This document shows positions 16,979 to 25,403 of a stretch of 56,688 nt of DNA, piece by piece. The position numbers and the translations under genes were made by a program. The stretch covers positions 1 through 56,688 of the forward strand of contig JAIRVR010000070.1 in the NCBI GenBank assembly GCA_031253795.1. The letters run 5' to 3'. The stretch comes from Burkholderiaceae bacterium (lineage in GTDB: Bacteria > Pseudomonadota > Gammaproteobacteria > Burkholderiales > Burkholderiaceae_C). Within the stretch, counting starts at the first letter, position 1. Each line of letters starts with the position of its first letter. Below the pieces are notes generated by a model, which had not been told where the DNA came from, did not search any database, and saw nothing but the letters and a program-made list of their open reading frames with translations.

Positions 16979-18708
16979 AGACTTCCGCACAACGCATGCT
17001 GCTGGCCCCCGCCCTGGCGCTGGCCGTGGCCGGTCCCGTGCTGGCCGCCGGCGGCGATGTCGGCGTGGCCGCCAAGCAGGCCACCAACTGGACCGCCATC
17101 ATCCTCTTCACCGCCTTCGTGGTCGCCACGCTGTGGATCACCAAGTGGGCCGCGGGACGCACCAAGTCGGCCGCGGATTTCTACACGGCCGGCGGCGGCA
17201 TCACGGGCTTTCAGAACGGCCTGGCCATTGCGGGCGACTACATGTCGGCGGCGTCCTTCCTGGGCATCTCGGCCTCGGTGATGGCCAGCGGCTATGACGG
17301 CCTGATCTATTCCATCGGCTTTCTCGTGGGCTGGCCCATCCTGACCTTCCTGCTGGCCGAGCGCCTGCGCAACCTGGGCAAGTTCACCTTTGCCGACGTG
17401 GCCGGCTACCGCTTCGCCCAGGCGCCCTTCCGTGCCTTCGCGGCCAGCGGCACCCTGGTGGTGGTGGCCTTCTACCTGATCGCGCAAATGGTGGGCGCAG
17501 GCCAGCTGATCAAGCTGCTGTTCGGCCTGGACTACTGGATCGCCGTGGTCCTGGTGGGCGCGCTGATGATGATCTACGTGCTGTTCGGCGGCATGACGGC
17601 CACCACCTGGGTGCAGATCATCAAGGCCTGCATGCTGCTGGCCGGCGTCACCTTCATGGGCTTCATGGTGCTGGCCAAGTACGGCTTCAGCCCCGAGGCC
17701 CTGTTCTCCGAAGGTGTGCGCGTGCGCACCGAAATCGCAGCCAGCAACGGCGCCGACCCGGCAGCCGCCGCCAAGGCCGGCCTGTCCATCATGGGCCCCG
17801 GCGGCTTCATCAAGGACCCGATCTCGGCCATCAGCTTCGGCATGGCACTGATGTTCGGCACCCTGGGCCTGCCCCACATCCTGATGCGCTTCTTCACCGT
17901 GCCCGATGCCAAGGAAGCACGCAAGAGCGTCTTCTGGGCCACGACCTGGATCGGCTACTTCTACGTGCTGATCTTCATCATCGGTTTCGGTGCCATCACC
18001 CTGGTGCTGACCAATCCCGAAATGGCCGACACGGCCAAGGGCGTGATCCACGGCGGCGCAGGCACGGCCAACATGGCGGCCGTGCTGGTGGCCAAGAGCG
18101 TGGGCGGCGACGTGTTCTACGGCTTCATCTCGGCCGTGGCCTTCGCCACCATCCTGGCCGTGGTCGCGGGCCTGACGCTGTCGGGCGCCTCGGCCGTGTC
18201 CCATGACCTGTACGCCACGGTGTTCAAGAAGGGCAAGGCCGACAGCGCCGCCGAACTGCGCGTCTCGCGCATCACCACGCTGACGCTGGGCGCCATCGCC
18301 GTGCTGCTGGGCATCGTGTTCGAGAAGCAGAACATCGCCTTCATGGTCTCCCTGGCCTTCGCCGTCGCGGCCTCGGCCAACTTCCCGGCCCTGCTGCTGT
18401 CCGTGCTGTGGAAGGACTGCACCACCAAGGGTGCCGTGATCGGCGGCTTCATGGGCCTGGTCTCCTCCGTGGGCCTGACCATCGTCTCGCCCCCGGTCTG
18501 GGAAGCCACGCTGGGCAACCCAGCTGGCTCGGCCTGGTTCCCCTACGCCTCGCCCGCCCTGTTCTCCATGACCATTGGCTTCGTCGGCGTGTGGCTGTTC
18601 TCGGTGCTGGACAAGAGTGCCCAGGCCGCCAGGGAACGCGCCGTATTCCCCGCGCAGCAGGTGCGCTCGGAAACCGGCCTGGGTGCCTCCGGTGCCTCCG
18701 GCCACTGA
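16975..18708 (+). CDS. actP: Cation/acetate symporter ActP
   Basis: A 577-residue sodium:solute symporter (SSF family) closest to ActP/YjcG. It begins with a hydrophobic, cleavable-looking leader (residues 1-23, ending in VLAAG), typical of ActP. The SSF core follows, with '[11 protein letters not shown]' near residue 84, '[14 protein letters not shown]' near 142, '[18 protein letters not shown]' near 203, and '[22 protein letters not shown]' near 297, the signature of acetate permeases. It would import acetate and related short acids such as propionate with Na+ or H+. It overlaps the DUF485 gene by four bases and is followed by a strong terminator, so the two form a closed operon. Acetate uptake fits the acetyl-CoA metabolism encoded later in the window. 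Confidence 0.95.
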   Translation: MKTSAQRMLLAPALALAVAGPVLAAGGDVGVAAKQATNWTAIILFTAFVVATLWITKWAAGRTKSAADFYTAGGGITGFQNGLAIAGDYMSAASFLGISASVMASGYDGLIYSIGFLVGWPILTFLLAERLRNLGKFTFADVAGYRFAQAPFRAFAASGTLVVVAFYLIAQMVGAGQLIKLLFGLDYWIAVVLVGALMMIYVLFGGMTATTWVQIIKACMLLAGVTFMGFMVLAKYGFSPEALFSEGVRVRTEIAASNGADPAAAAKAGLSIMGPGGFIKDPISAISFGMALMFGTLGLPHILMRFFTVPDAKEARKSVFWATTWIGYFYVLIFIIGFGAITLVLTNPEMADTAKGVIHGGAGTANMAAVLVAKSVGGDVFYGFISAVAFATILAVVAGLTLSGASAVSHDLYATVFKKGKADSAAELRVSRITTLTLGAIAVLLGIVFEKQNIAFMVSLAFAVAASANFPALLLSVLWKDCTTKGAVIGGFMGLVSSVGLTIVSPPVWEATLGNPAGSAWFPYASPALFSMTIGFVGVWLFSVLDKSAQAARERAVFPAQQVRSETGLGASGASGH

Positions 18709-18745
18709 GCCGCCGACACCGACGCCGGCCGCAAGGCCATGAGCG

Positions 18746-18777
18746 AGCCGGGCCATGGGCCCGGCTCTTTCTTTTTC
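18746..18777 (+). terminator. Terminator of the DUF485-actP operon
   Basis: A 9-bp stem AGCCGGGCC / GGCCCGGCT with loop ATG is followed by CTTTCTTTTT, 38 bases after the actP stop. Confidence 0.9.
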
Positions 18778-18933
18778 CGGATCCGTCATCACATCCCCTC
18801 AGATTGATTGGCTGGAGAAGGTGGTTGACTGGATTGGCGATGGCGGGCGCCTGCCATGGCTCTAGACTCGGGCAGGTGGGCGCGGCATCCGTGCCGCACG
18901 ACCATGTCTTTCAACGCACAGGACCCATCCGAC

Positions 18934-19569
18934 ATGCAACTCATCAGCCAAAGCTTCAAAGACGGCCAGGCCATTCCCGGCGAATTCGCCTTCGCCGTGC
19001 CCGATGCGGCCTCCCACGTGGCGCTGTCGTCCAACCGCAATCCGCACCTGGCCTGGAGCGGCGTGCCCGCCGGCACCCGGTCCTTCGTCGTGGTCTGCCA
19101 CGACCCCGACGTACCCAGCCGCGGCGACGATGTGAACCAGGAAGGCCGTGAAGTGCCGGCCAGCCTGCCCCGCGTGGATTTCTTCCACTGGTTGCTGCTC
19201 GACATTCCCGCCACCACCACGGAGATCGCCGCGGGCGCGCAGTCCGATGGCGTGACGGCACGCGGCAAGACCGGCCCGGCCGCGCCCGGCGGCCTGCGCC
19301 ACGGCATCAACGACTACACGGCCTGGTTCGCGGGCGACGCGCAGATGAAGGGCGACTACTACGGCTACGACGGCCCCTGCCCTCCCTGGAACGACAGCAT
19401 CGTCCACCACTATGTCTTCAGCGTCTATGCGCTGGCCACGCCCACGCTGGAAGTCTCCGGCCCCCTGACGGGTGCGAATGTGCGCACCGCACTGGCCTCG
19501 GCCCAGGTGCTGGGCCAGGCCCGCATCACGGGGCTGTACAGCCTCAACCCGGCCGTGGCCGCCGCTTGA
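18934..19569 (+). CDS. YbhB/YbcL-type phosphatidylethanolamine-binding (PEBP) family protein
   Basis: A 211-residue PEBP/Raf-kinase-inhibitor-like protein, somewhat longer than the 158-residue YbhB of E. coli. Ligand-site motifs are visible: 'NRNPHLAWSGVPAGTRSFVV' and 'CHDPDVPSR' near residue 55, 'FFHWLLLDIP' near 85, and 'GYDGPCPP' near 148. It has no signal peptide. The role of bacterial PEBP proteins is not settled. The start at ATG 18934 (MQLISQSF) aligns with family starts and has AGGA ten bases upstream; an in-frame ATG at 18904 would add ten residues. Its stop codon overlaps the TTG start of the following AraC-family gene, so the pair should be co-translated. Confidence 0.85.
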   Translation: MQLISQSFKDGQAIPGEFAFAVPDAASHVALSSNRNPHLAWSGVPAGTRSFVVVCHDPDVPSRGDDVNQEGREVPASLPRVDFFHWLLLDIPATTTEIAAGAQSDGVTARGKTGPAAPGGLRHGINDYTAWFAGDAQMKGDYYGYDGPCPPWNDSIVHHYVFSVYALATPTLEVSGPLTGANVRTALASAQVLGQARITGLYSLNPAVAAA

Positions 19570-20438
19570 ACGGCACGCTGGCACCGGCTGGGGAGTGGTG
19601 GCTGCCCTCGGCCGCGCCGCTGGCCAGGGCCGGCCTGTGCAGCCTGGCCCAGCCCAGCCTGCGCCAGGCCCGGAACACGCCACGCTTCGTCTTCCACGAC
19701 GCCTGCCTGCTCCTGATCGCTTCAGGACGGCTGGAGCTGAGCGACGGCAGCCTGCGCCAGGTGGTGGATACACCCTCCCGCCTGCTGCTGGTGCAGGCAG
19801 GCACCTGCGCCGACCTGCTGAAAACGCCGGGCGGCGCCGAGCAGTGCTTCCGCTCCGTGCTGCTGTCCCTGGCGCCCGCCCTGCTCGACGCCTTTCAGCG
19901 CATGCGTCCCCAGGAGGCGGCCGTTCCCCAGGGCCTGCCGACCCCGGCCATCCTGCCGCTGGACGACGATCTGCGCTCCACGCTGCGCCAGGTGCTGGAC
20001 AGCGTACCGTCGCCCGCCGTCAGCGATGAGCGGCTGGGATACCGGCTGATGGACCTGCTGGCCGGCCTCGCGGAGCGCGGCCATGGCCTGCAGCGCACAG
20101 GCCTGCCGGCAACCGTGCAGCGGCTGCGCGGTCTGATGGCCCAGGAGCCCGGCCAGCACTGGACGGCGCACAGGGCCGGCCGTGCCCTGGCCATGAGCGA
20201 GGCCACGCTGCGCCGGCGCCTGGCCAGCGAAGGCGCGCGCTTCGAGGACTTGCTGGTCGACCTGCGCATGCACCACGCCATGCTGCTGCTGCAGACCACG
20301 CCCTGGAGCATTCCCCATATCGCCCAGGCCTGCGGCTATCTGTCGCGGGCCCGGTTTTCGGAGCGCTTTCGCGCGCGCTTCGGCTACCCGCCGTCCGCGC
20401 TGCGCCAGGGCTTCAGGCCCGCTGGGCCAGGCGCCTGA
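19566..20438 (+). CDS. AraC-family transcriptional regulator (TTG start)
   Basis: A 290-residue regulator with an N-terminal cupin-like sensing domain (about residues 1-170) and a C-terminal AraC DNA-binding domain (about 190-285). The second helix-turn-helix shows the classic 'IPHIAQACGYLSRARFSERFRARFGYPPS' pattern in pieces such as 'AQACGYLSRARFSERF'. The only credible start is a TTG whose last two bases form part of the TGA stop of the PEBP gene (TTGA overlap), and there is no in-frame ATG in the first hundred codons. Translation should depend on the upstream gene. It is probably a regulator of the PEBP gene or of nearby uptake genes. Its 3' end overlaps the convergent exonuclease gene by 26 bases. 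Confidence 0.85.
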   Translation: MNGTLAPAGEWWLPSAAPLARAGLCSLAQPSLRQARNTPRFVFHDACLLLIASGRLELSDGSLRQVVDTPSRLLLVQAGTCADLLKTPGGAEQCFRSVLLSLAPALLDAFQRMRPQEAAVPQGLPTPAILPLDDDLRSTLRQVLDSVPSPAVSDERLGYRLMDLLAGLAERGHGLQRTGLPATVQRLRGLMAQEPGQHWTAHRAGRALAMSEATLRRRLASEGARFEDLLVDLRMHHAMLLLQTTPWSIPHIAQACGYLSRARFSERFRARFGYPPSALRQGFRPAGPGA

Positions 20439-21066
20439 GCTTCACAAAGGCCAGGGCCGCCATCACGGCGTCGTTGAGTGCATCGTGGGCCTCGCGCCGG
20501 GGCAGTCCCAGTTCCTGCATGAGGGTGGCGAAGCGCAGGTCGATGTCGGGCATTTGCTGGCGGTGCGGCGGCAACTGGCGGAACCGATGGTCGTAGTACA
20601 GCGCCGAGACCTCGATGCGCTGCTGGGGCAGGCCCGTGCCCAGCCAGGGGCGCAGGGCGCGATCCAGCATGGCCATGTCGAACTCCAGGTAATACCCCAC
20701 CAGGGGCCGGCTGCCGATGAAGTGCAGCAGCCGCGCCAAGGCCTCGCGCAGCGGCAGCCCCTGGGCCAGGTCGCGTTCGCGCAGCCGGTGGATGCGCACG
20801 CTGTCTGCGGGCACGCCACGCGAGGGATGCACCAGCAGTTCCAGGCGCTGGCTGGTCAGAATGCGCTCGCCCACGATGCGCACCGCGCCGATGGACACGA
20901 TTTCGTCGCGGCGCACGTCCAGGCCCGTGGTCTCGCAGTCCAGCGCCACCCACTCGCCAGGCGGCGGCGCATCGAAGAGAAAGGCATAGGCCGGCTCCCT
21001 GAGCCTTCGCAGCTGGCGGCGGCGGACACCGTCCGCCACCCAGCGCCGCAGCAGGGCGGCGCTCAT
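20413..21066 (-). CDS. DEDDh 3'-5' exonuclease (DnaQ/PolC epsilon-like)
   Basis: A 217-residue exonuclease of the DNA polymerase III epsilon superfamily. Metal-binding acids are visible as 'ALDCETTGLD' (Asp43 and Glu45), 'LEFDMAMLD' in Exo II, and 'HDALNDA' in Exo III, where His and Asp are spaced as in the DEDDh class. The N-terminal 35 residues are basic and may bind a partner or DNA. The gene overlaps the upstream nucleotidyltransferase gene by ATGA, so the two are co-translated. In pseudomonads, as I recall, the same exonuclease and DUF294 pair sits next to the acetate permease genes, as it does here, which suggests a link to acetate or second-messenger control rather than replication. 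The substrate in the cell is unknown. Confidence 0.88.
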   Translation of the reverse strand: MSAALLRRWVADGVRRRQLRRLREPAYAFLFDAPPPGEWVALDCETTGLDVRRDEIVSIGAVRIVGERILTSQRLELLVHPSRGVPADSVRIHRLRERDLAQGLPLREALARLLHFIGSRPLVGYYLEFDMAMLDRALRPWLGTGLPQQRIEVSALYYDHRFRQLPPHRQQMPDIDLRFATLMQELGLPRREAHDALNDAVMAALAFVKLRRLAQRA

Positions 21067-22883
21067 ACGGCGTCCAGCCGCAGGCGCTGGCCCAGCAGTG
21101 CGCGAAAGCGCCGCACCACGGCCAGCGTGTCCTTGAGCAGGTCGCGCTCCAGGCTGCCCAGCCCCGCGGAATCGACCTGGCCGGTGACGGGCCGGCCCAG
21201 CTCCATCTCGGCCAGGCCGGCCTGCAGCCGCAGCCCCATGAGAAAGTGCAGTGCATCGAGCAGCTCGCGGCCCAGCGCTTCGTCCAGTTCCCCCTGGGCC
21301 ACCAGGGCCGCAATGCGCTCCGCCGTGCCCGTGGCCATGATGCGATGGGCCAGCGCCAGGCTGCGCACGCCATGCACGATGGGGAAGATGCCGGCCTTTT
21401 TCAGATGCACGGCACCGCCTTCGGCAGCCCGCCCCAGCAGCCTGTCCCACCAGTGCGCCGGCACGTCGCCGAAGGCATTGACGGCCGATGCGAAACGCGC
21501 GATCAACGCGCCGTGGTCGGTGGCCAGCGCCAGCAGTCCCCGGCGCACCTGGGCCAGCAGGGCGGCATCGCCGGCCACGGCGTGGGCGTCGAGGAAGATG
21601 GCCAGCCGCATCAGGCCCTCGGGGCCCGGCAGGATCAGCCATTCGCGCACGCGCCGGCCAAAGTCCGATGCCGAGCCGCGCCATGCGGGATTGCTCAGCA
21701 TGATGCCGCCAGGGCATTCGGGATAGCCGAAGCGCTGCAGCACCTGGGAAAACCGCTCGCAGATGGCCTGCAGGTCGGCGGGCGGCACATAGCCATCGCA
21801 CAGCAGCAGGCCGTTGTCCTGGTCGGTCTTGAGCAATTGCTCGCCACGCCCTTCGCTGCCCATGACGAACAGGCAGCTGTGGGCCACCAGCTCCGGCGGC
21901 GCCAGCATCTGCCAGGCGCGCTCGAACAGCCGCGCGTGCAGCTGCTGCACCAGCTGGGCCATCAGCGCGATGCGCGTGCCGCCGCGCTGCAGCGCGGCCA
22001 CCAGCCGGGTGACCTGGCCCGCCGCCTGCTCCAGCGCCTGGAGATCCTGCGCCTGCTCGATCTGTACCGTGATGAGGTGGGAGTGGTTGGCCAGGAAGCT
22101 GAACAGGTCCAGCGCTTCCAGGATGCCCCGTACCCGGCCGTCGCCCTCCAGCACGGCCAGCCGGTGCACGCGCGCGCGCAGCAGCAGGACCATGGCCTCG
22201 CCCAGGGAATCGTCGGCGCCCACGGTGACCACGGGGCTGCTGGCGAATTCGCCCACGGCCAGCCGCTCCAGGCTGCGGCCGTCGAGGATGGCGCGCTGCA
22301 AGGTGGTGGCCGTGAAAATGCCCAGGCCGGCCGCCAGGCCCGAGACCAGCACGCTGGTCGTGCGCTGCGCCTGGAACAGGCGCACGACCGAGACGATGTC
22401 GGTGGACGCATCCACCACATGGGCCGGCCGCAGATAGGCCTGGTCCACGCGCGCCAGCGTCAGCGACTGGCGCTCATGGCGGCCGGCACGCCGTGCCAGT
22501 GTGCTCAGCTTGTGGCCCAGGTCCGAAAACAGCAGAGCACCAAAGGCCGCATTGCGTGCGATCAGTTCGTTGACCGTGTCATGGGCCAGCGCGTAGGCCA
22601 CCAGTTCCTCGGCCACGGTAAAGCGGCTGCTGGCACGGCCGGCGACCAGGGCCCGGCCATCGAAGCTGTCATCGGGCCCGTAGGTGGCCAGCACCTCATC
22701 GCCCTCGGCCTGCACCACATGGCCTTTGATGATGACGAACAAATGGGTGGGCGCCATGCCCCTATCCAGGACCACGGACCCCTCGGGGTAATAGGCGATG
22801 TCCACGCCGGAGCGCACCATGGCGCGCTCCTCGGCATCCAGGCAGTCGAAGGGGGAGGCGGAGAAATTGAAGGCGTTGGGCAT
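21063..22883 (-). CDS. cNMP-binding / CBS / DUF294 putative nucleotidyltransferase
   Basis: A 606-residue cytoplasmic signalling protein. The order of domains is: a cyclic-nucleotide-binding-like beta barrel (about 10-130), a CBS pair (about 150-270), then the DUF294 nucleotidyltransferase domain with the diagnostic 'GSEGRGEQLLKTDQDNGLL' at 342-360, and a helical DUF294 C-terminal domain (about 470-600). The GSEGRGEQ...DxD pattern matches the GlnD-type active site, so the protein may nucleotidylate a partner in response to nucleotides bound by the CBS or cNMP domains. Target and ligand are unknown. It overlaps the exonuclease gene by four bases. Its position close to actP agrees with the recurring genomic link between this family and acetate permease. 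Confidence 0.9.
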   Translation of the reverse strand: MPNAFNFSASPFDCLDAEERAMVRSGVDIAYYPEGSVVLDRGMAPTHLFVIIKGHVVQAEGDEVLATYGPDDSFDGRALVAGRASSRFTVAEELVAYALAHDTVNELIARNAAFGALLFSDLGHKLSTLARRAGRHERQSLTLARVDQAYLRPAHVVDASTDIVSVVRLFQAQRTTSVLVSGLAAGLGIFTATTLQRAILDGRSLERLAVGEFASSPVVTVGADDSLGEAMVLLLRARVHRLAVLEGDGRVRGILEALDLFSFLANHSHLITVQIEQAQDLQALEQAAGQVTRLVAALQRGGTRIALMAQLVQQLHARLFERAWQMLAPPELVAHSCLFVMGSEGRGEQLLKTDQDNGLLLCDGYVPPADLQAICERFSQVLQRFGYPECPGGIMLSNPAWRGSASDFGRRVREWLILPGPEGLMRLAIFLDAHAVAGDAALLAQVRRGLLALATDHGALIARFASAVNAFGDVPAHWWDRLLGRAAEGGAVHLKKAGIFPIVHGVRSLALAHRIMATGTAERIAALVAQGELDEALGRELLDALHFLMGLRLQAGLAEMELGRPVTGQVDSAGLGSLERDLLKDTLAVVRRFRALLGQRLRLDAV

Positions 22884-22908
22884 GGCGGGGGCTTGTCGGC
22901 CCCGCCAT

Positions 22909-23544
22909 TCAAACCTTCAGGCCTTGCTCCACGCTTGCAGCGTCATCCCAGCCCTGGGCGAACCAGGCGTCGCCCTGCAGGTAGGCACGCAGCATGGGCA
23001 GGCCATCCAGGCCCCAGAACACCCGGCCATCCACCTCCCAGGCCGGCACGCCGAACACGCCCAGCGCGGCGGCGGCGTCGGTGTTCTCGCGCAGCAGGCG
23101 CCTGGCCGATTCGGCGGCGTCGGGCCGCAGCTGGGGCTGCAGCGCGGCACGCAGCGCCTGCAGACGCGCGGGGTCCAGCGCATCGGCACCGCCTTGCCAG
23201 ACATGGCGCAGCACGGTTTCCGCCACGAAGCGGTTGATGCAGCCATCGTCGCTGCACTCCAGCGCCAGGCGCAGCAACGGCAGGGGGTTGAAGGGGTGGA
23301 GGGCAGGCATGTCCAGGCCCAGGCCCGAGGCATGGCCCAGCCAGCTCACATGGCGGTAGGTCCACTCCCGCTTGCCGGGAATGGCGGCCGGCCCCGGATT
23401 GCCCAGGCGCTGCAGCAGCGCGCCCAGCAGCACGGGGCGGTAGCGCATATGGTGGCTGATGCCTTCCAGCGCCTTCGGCAGCTGACCGAAGGCCAGCCAG
23501 GCATAGGGCGAGATGAAGTCGAGATGGAAGGTGATCTGCTGCAT
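22909..23544 (-). CDS. 2-hydroxychromene-2-carboxylate isomerase-like (DsbA/GST-kappa fold)
   Basis: A 211-residue member of the DsbA-like thioredoxin family that includes NahD and GST-kappa. The N-terminal 'FHLDFISPYAWLA' places the catalytic-type Ser at residue 12 in place of the CxxC of DsbA. The cis-proline loop 'GVFGVPAWEVDGRVFWGLD' near residue 163 is also typical. The named isomerase works in naphthalene breakdown with glutathione, but no aromatic-degradation genes are nearby, so the true substrate may be another glutathione-dependent reaction. It is 25 bases from the DUF294 gene start and 29 bases from the DUF1289 gene, so it may be part of a minus-strand operon that begins at liuE. 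Confidence 0.88.
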   Translation of the reverse strand: MQQITFHLDFISPYAWLAFGQLPKALEGISHHMRYRPVLLGALLQRLGNPGPAAIPGKREWTYRHVSWLGHASGLGLDMPALHPFNPLPLLRLALECSDDGCINRFVAETVLRHVWQGGADALDPARLQALRAALQPQLRPDAAESARRLLRENTDAAAALGVFGVPAWEVDGRVFWGLDGLPMLRAYLQGDAWFAQGWDDAASVEQGLKV

Positions 23545-23573
23545 GCCTGCGGGCTCCTCGGGGACGGGTCGGT

Positions 23574-23819
23574 TCAGCGCTCGGCCACGGCCAGGCCCGC
23601 ACGCTCCAGCAGGGTGTTCCAGATCACCAGCCGCTGGGGCGTGTCGGACCTGGCCCAGGCACGGATTTCATCGATGCTGCGAAAGCAGCCTTCGCAGTGG
23701 CTGCGATCGAGCGTCATGCGGCAGACCGAGATGCAGGGCGAGGGCACGGGCTCGTCGTCCGCGCGCGGTGCGAACGCGGCACGGGCCTTGTGGGCCAGCA
23801 TGTCACGGGGACCCATCAT
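23574..23819 (-). CDS. DUF1289 small cysteine-motif protein
   Basis: An 81-residue protein of the DUF1289 family. The family core 'PSPCISVCRMTLDRSHCEGC' supplies four cysteines (29, 33, 42, 45) in a C-x3-C...C-x2-C pattern, suited to metal or iron-sulfur binding. It continues with 'RSIDEIRAWA', also typical. Its function is unknown. The ATG at 23819 overlaps the stop codon of the ybaK-like gene upstream (ATGA), so the two are translationally coupled. A second in-frame ATG follows immediately at 23816. Confidence 0.88.
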   Translation of the reverse strand: MMGPRDMLAHKARAAFAPRADDEPVPSPCISVCRMTLDRSHCEGCFRSIDEIRAWARSDTPQRLVIWNTLLERAGLAVAER

Positions 23820-24319
23820 GGCGCGACCTCCTGCACCACGTCGGCCCAGGGCGCTGCGGCCAGGGCCTGCAGGGCGGCGGGCGTGGCGGCGAACACGGCA
23901 TGCGGGTGGCCGGCCGCCGCCCAGACCGTGCCGAAACGCTGCAGCTCGCGGTCCACCAGGGTCACGGGCTTGTGGGCGTGCGCCACGGGACTGACGCCAC
24001 CGATGGAAAAGCCGGTCTGCGCCTTGACGAAGTCGGCATCGGCACGGCCCACGGGACCGACCAGGGCCGCGACCTTCTTCTCGTCAACGCGGCGGTCGCC
24101 CGAGGCCACCACCAGCACGGCCACGCCGTCACTGCGGCGCCGGAAGATGATGCTCTTGGCGACCTGGCCCACGAGGATGCCGAGCTGGTCGGCGGCCTCC
24201 TGGGCCGTACGCGCCGCGCCGTCGAGCATGCGCGGGCCCTCGCCATGGCCGGCCTGCTGCAGGAAGGCAGCCACGCGCTGCACGCCTTCGGGAAGGCCGT
24301 GGAGTTCAGCACCGCACAT
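23816..24319 (-). CDS. YbaK/EbsC-family aminoacyl-tRNA deacylase
   Basis: A 167-residue single-domain protein of the YbaK/ProX editing family. Conserved elements include 'QLGILVGQVAKSIIFR' (with the Lys used to hold the aminoacyl ester), 'VVASGDRRVDEKKVA', and 'TGFSIGGVSPVAH' with the catalytic GxxxP region. These enzymes hydrolyse mischarged tRNAs such as Cys- or Ala-tRNA(Pro), in the cytoplasm. Start at ATG 24319 lies two bases past the stop of liuE, so liuE, this gene and DUF1289 are tightly packed and probably one transcript. The association with HMG-CoA lyase is likely a chance of operon layout. Confidence 0.92.
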   Translation of the reverse strand: MCGAELHGLPEGVQRVAAFLQQAGHGEGPRMLDGAARTAQEAADQLGILVGQVAKSIIFRRRSDGVAVLVVASGDRRVDEKKVAALVGPVGRADADFVKAQTGFSIGGVSPVAHAHKPVTLVDRELQRFGTVWAAAGHPHAVFAATPAALQALAAAPWADVVQEVAP

Positions 24320-24321
24320 CG

Positions 24322-25263
24322 TCACACCGCCTCGCACACGGCTGCACTGGCACGCTTGGTCAGCAGTGCCTTGGCCACGCGCGACTGCGTGGGGCGGCCC
24401 AGATGGTCGCTGATGAACTGGCCGGCGTCGATGAGCCGGTCCAGGTCGATGCCCGTGTCGATACCCATGCCCTGCAGCATATAGACCACGTCCTCCGTGG
24501 CCACATTGCCCGTGGCGCCCTTGGCATAGGGGCAGCCGCCGAGGCCGGCGACCGAGGTGTCGAACTGCCACACGCCCATGGACAGGGCGGCCAGGGTGTT
24601 GGACAGGGCCTGGCCGTAGGTGTCGTGGAAATGGCCCGACACATCGTCGATGGAAAAATGCGCCAGCGTGGCCTCGATGGCCTTGCGCACCTTGATGGGC
24701 GTGCCCACGCCGATGGTGTCGGCCACGCCCACATGCTGCACGCCTATGCCCTTCATCAGGCCGGCCAGGTAACCCACGCGCTCGGGCGCGATCTCGCCCT
24801 CGTAGGGGCAGCCTACCGTGCAGCTCATGGCGCCGCGCACATAGATGCCCTGGGCACGCGCGGCCTCGGCCACGGGAGCGAAGCGTTCGATGCTTTCGGC
24901 GATGGAGCAGTTGATGTTCTTCTGGCTGAAGGCCTCGCTGGCGGCACCGAAGACCACGATCTCGTCGGGCCACAATTCGCGCGGCGCGGCCAGAGCGGCC
25001 TCCAGGCCCTTCATGTTGGGCGTCAGCACGCTGTAGCGCACACCGGGACGGCGGGCGATGCCGGCCATGACCTCGGCGTTGTCGGCCATCTGCGGCACCC
25101 ACTTGGGGCTGACGTAGCTGGTGACCTCGATTTCCCTGAGGCCGGCGTCCTGCAGCCGGTGGACCAGCTCGATCTTGACGCCCGCGGGCACGGGCTGTTT
25201 TTCGTTCTGCAGGCCGTCGCGGGGGCCGACATCGACAAGTTTGACGCGGGAAGGAATGCTCAT
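24322..25263 (-). CDS. liuE: Hydroxymethylglutaryl-CoA lyase
   Basis: A 313-residue HMG-CoA lyase, which splits (S)-HMG-CoA into acetyl-CoA and acetoacetate at the end of leucine breakdown. Signature parts of the TIM barrel are visible: 'DVGPRDGLQNE' (residues 11-21, catalytic Arg and metal-binding Asp), 'SGHFHDTYGQALSN' with the two metal-binding histidines near residue 205, and 'GGCPYAKGATGNVATED' near 235 with the active-site Cys loop. The length matches the bacterial family. It lies about 5 kb from the carboxylase genes liuDCB, transcribed on the same strand but behind different genes, so the pathway is dispersed. The start at 25263 gives the usual MSIPSRVKLVDVGPRDG N-terminus. The LysR gene upstream on the same strand is separated by 140 bases. 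Confidence 0.94.
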   Translation of the reverse strand: MSIPSRVKLVDVGPRDGLQNEKQPVPAGVKIELVHRLQDAGLREIEVTSYVSPKWVPQMADNAEVMAGIARRPGVRYSVLTPNMKGLEAALAAPRELWPDEIVVFGAASEAFSQKNINCSIAESIERFAPVAEAARAQGIYVRGAMSCTVGCPYEGEIAPERVGYLAGLMKGIGVQHVGVADTIGVGTPIKVRKAIEATLAHFSIDDVSGHFHDTYGQALSNTLAALSMGVWQFDTSVAGLGGCPYAKGATGNVATEDVVYMLQGMGIDTGIDLDRLIDAGQFISDHLGRPTQSRVAKALLTKRASAAVCEAV

Positions 25264-25403
25264 GGGGTTCTCAGCGGGGTAACGGGATGGAATGAGGCGC
25301 CGCTGGCGGCAGGTACAGGCCCTATTGTCCAGGCTTGGGGCGCCGGACACCACCCCATATCCTGCCGGGCCGTACGCAAAGCCTGCAAGGCCTGCCAGCC
25401 CTC

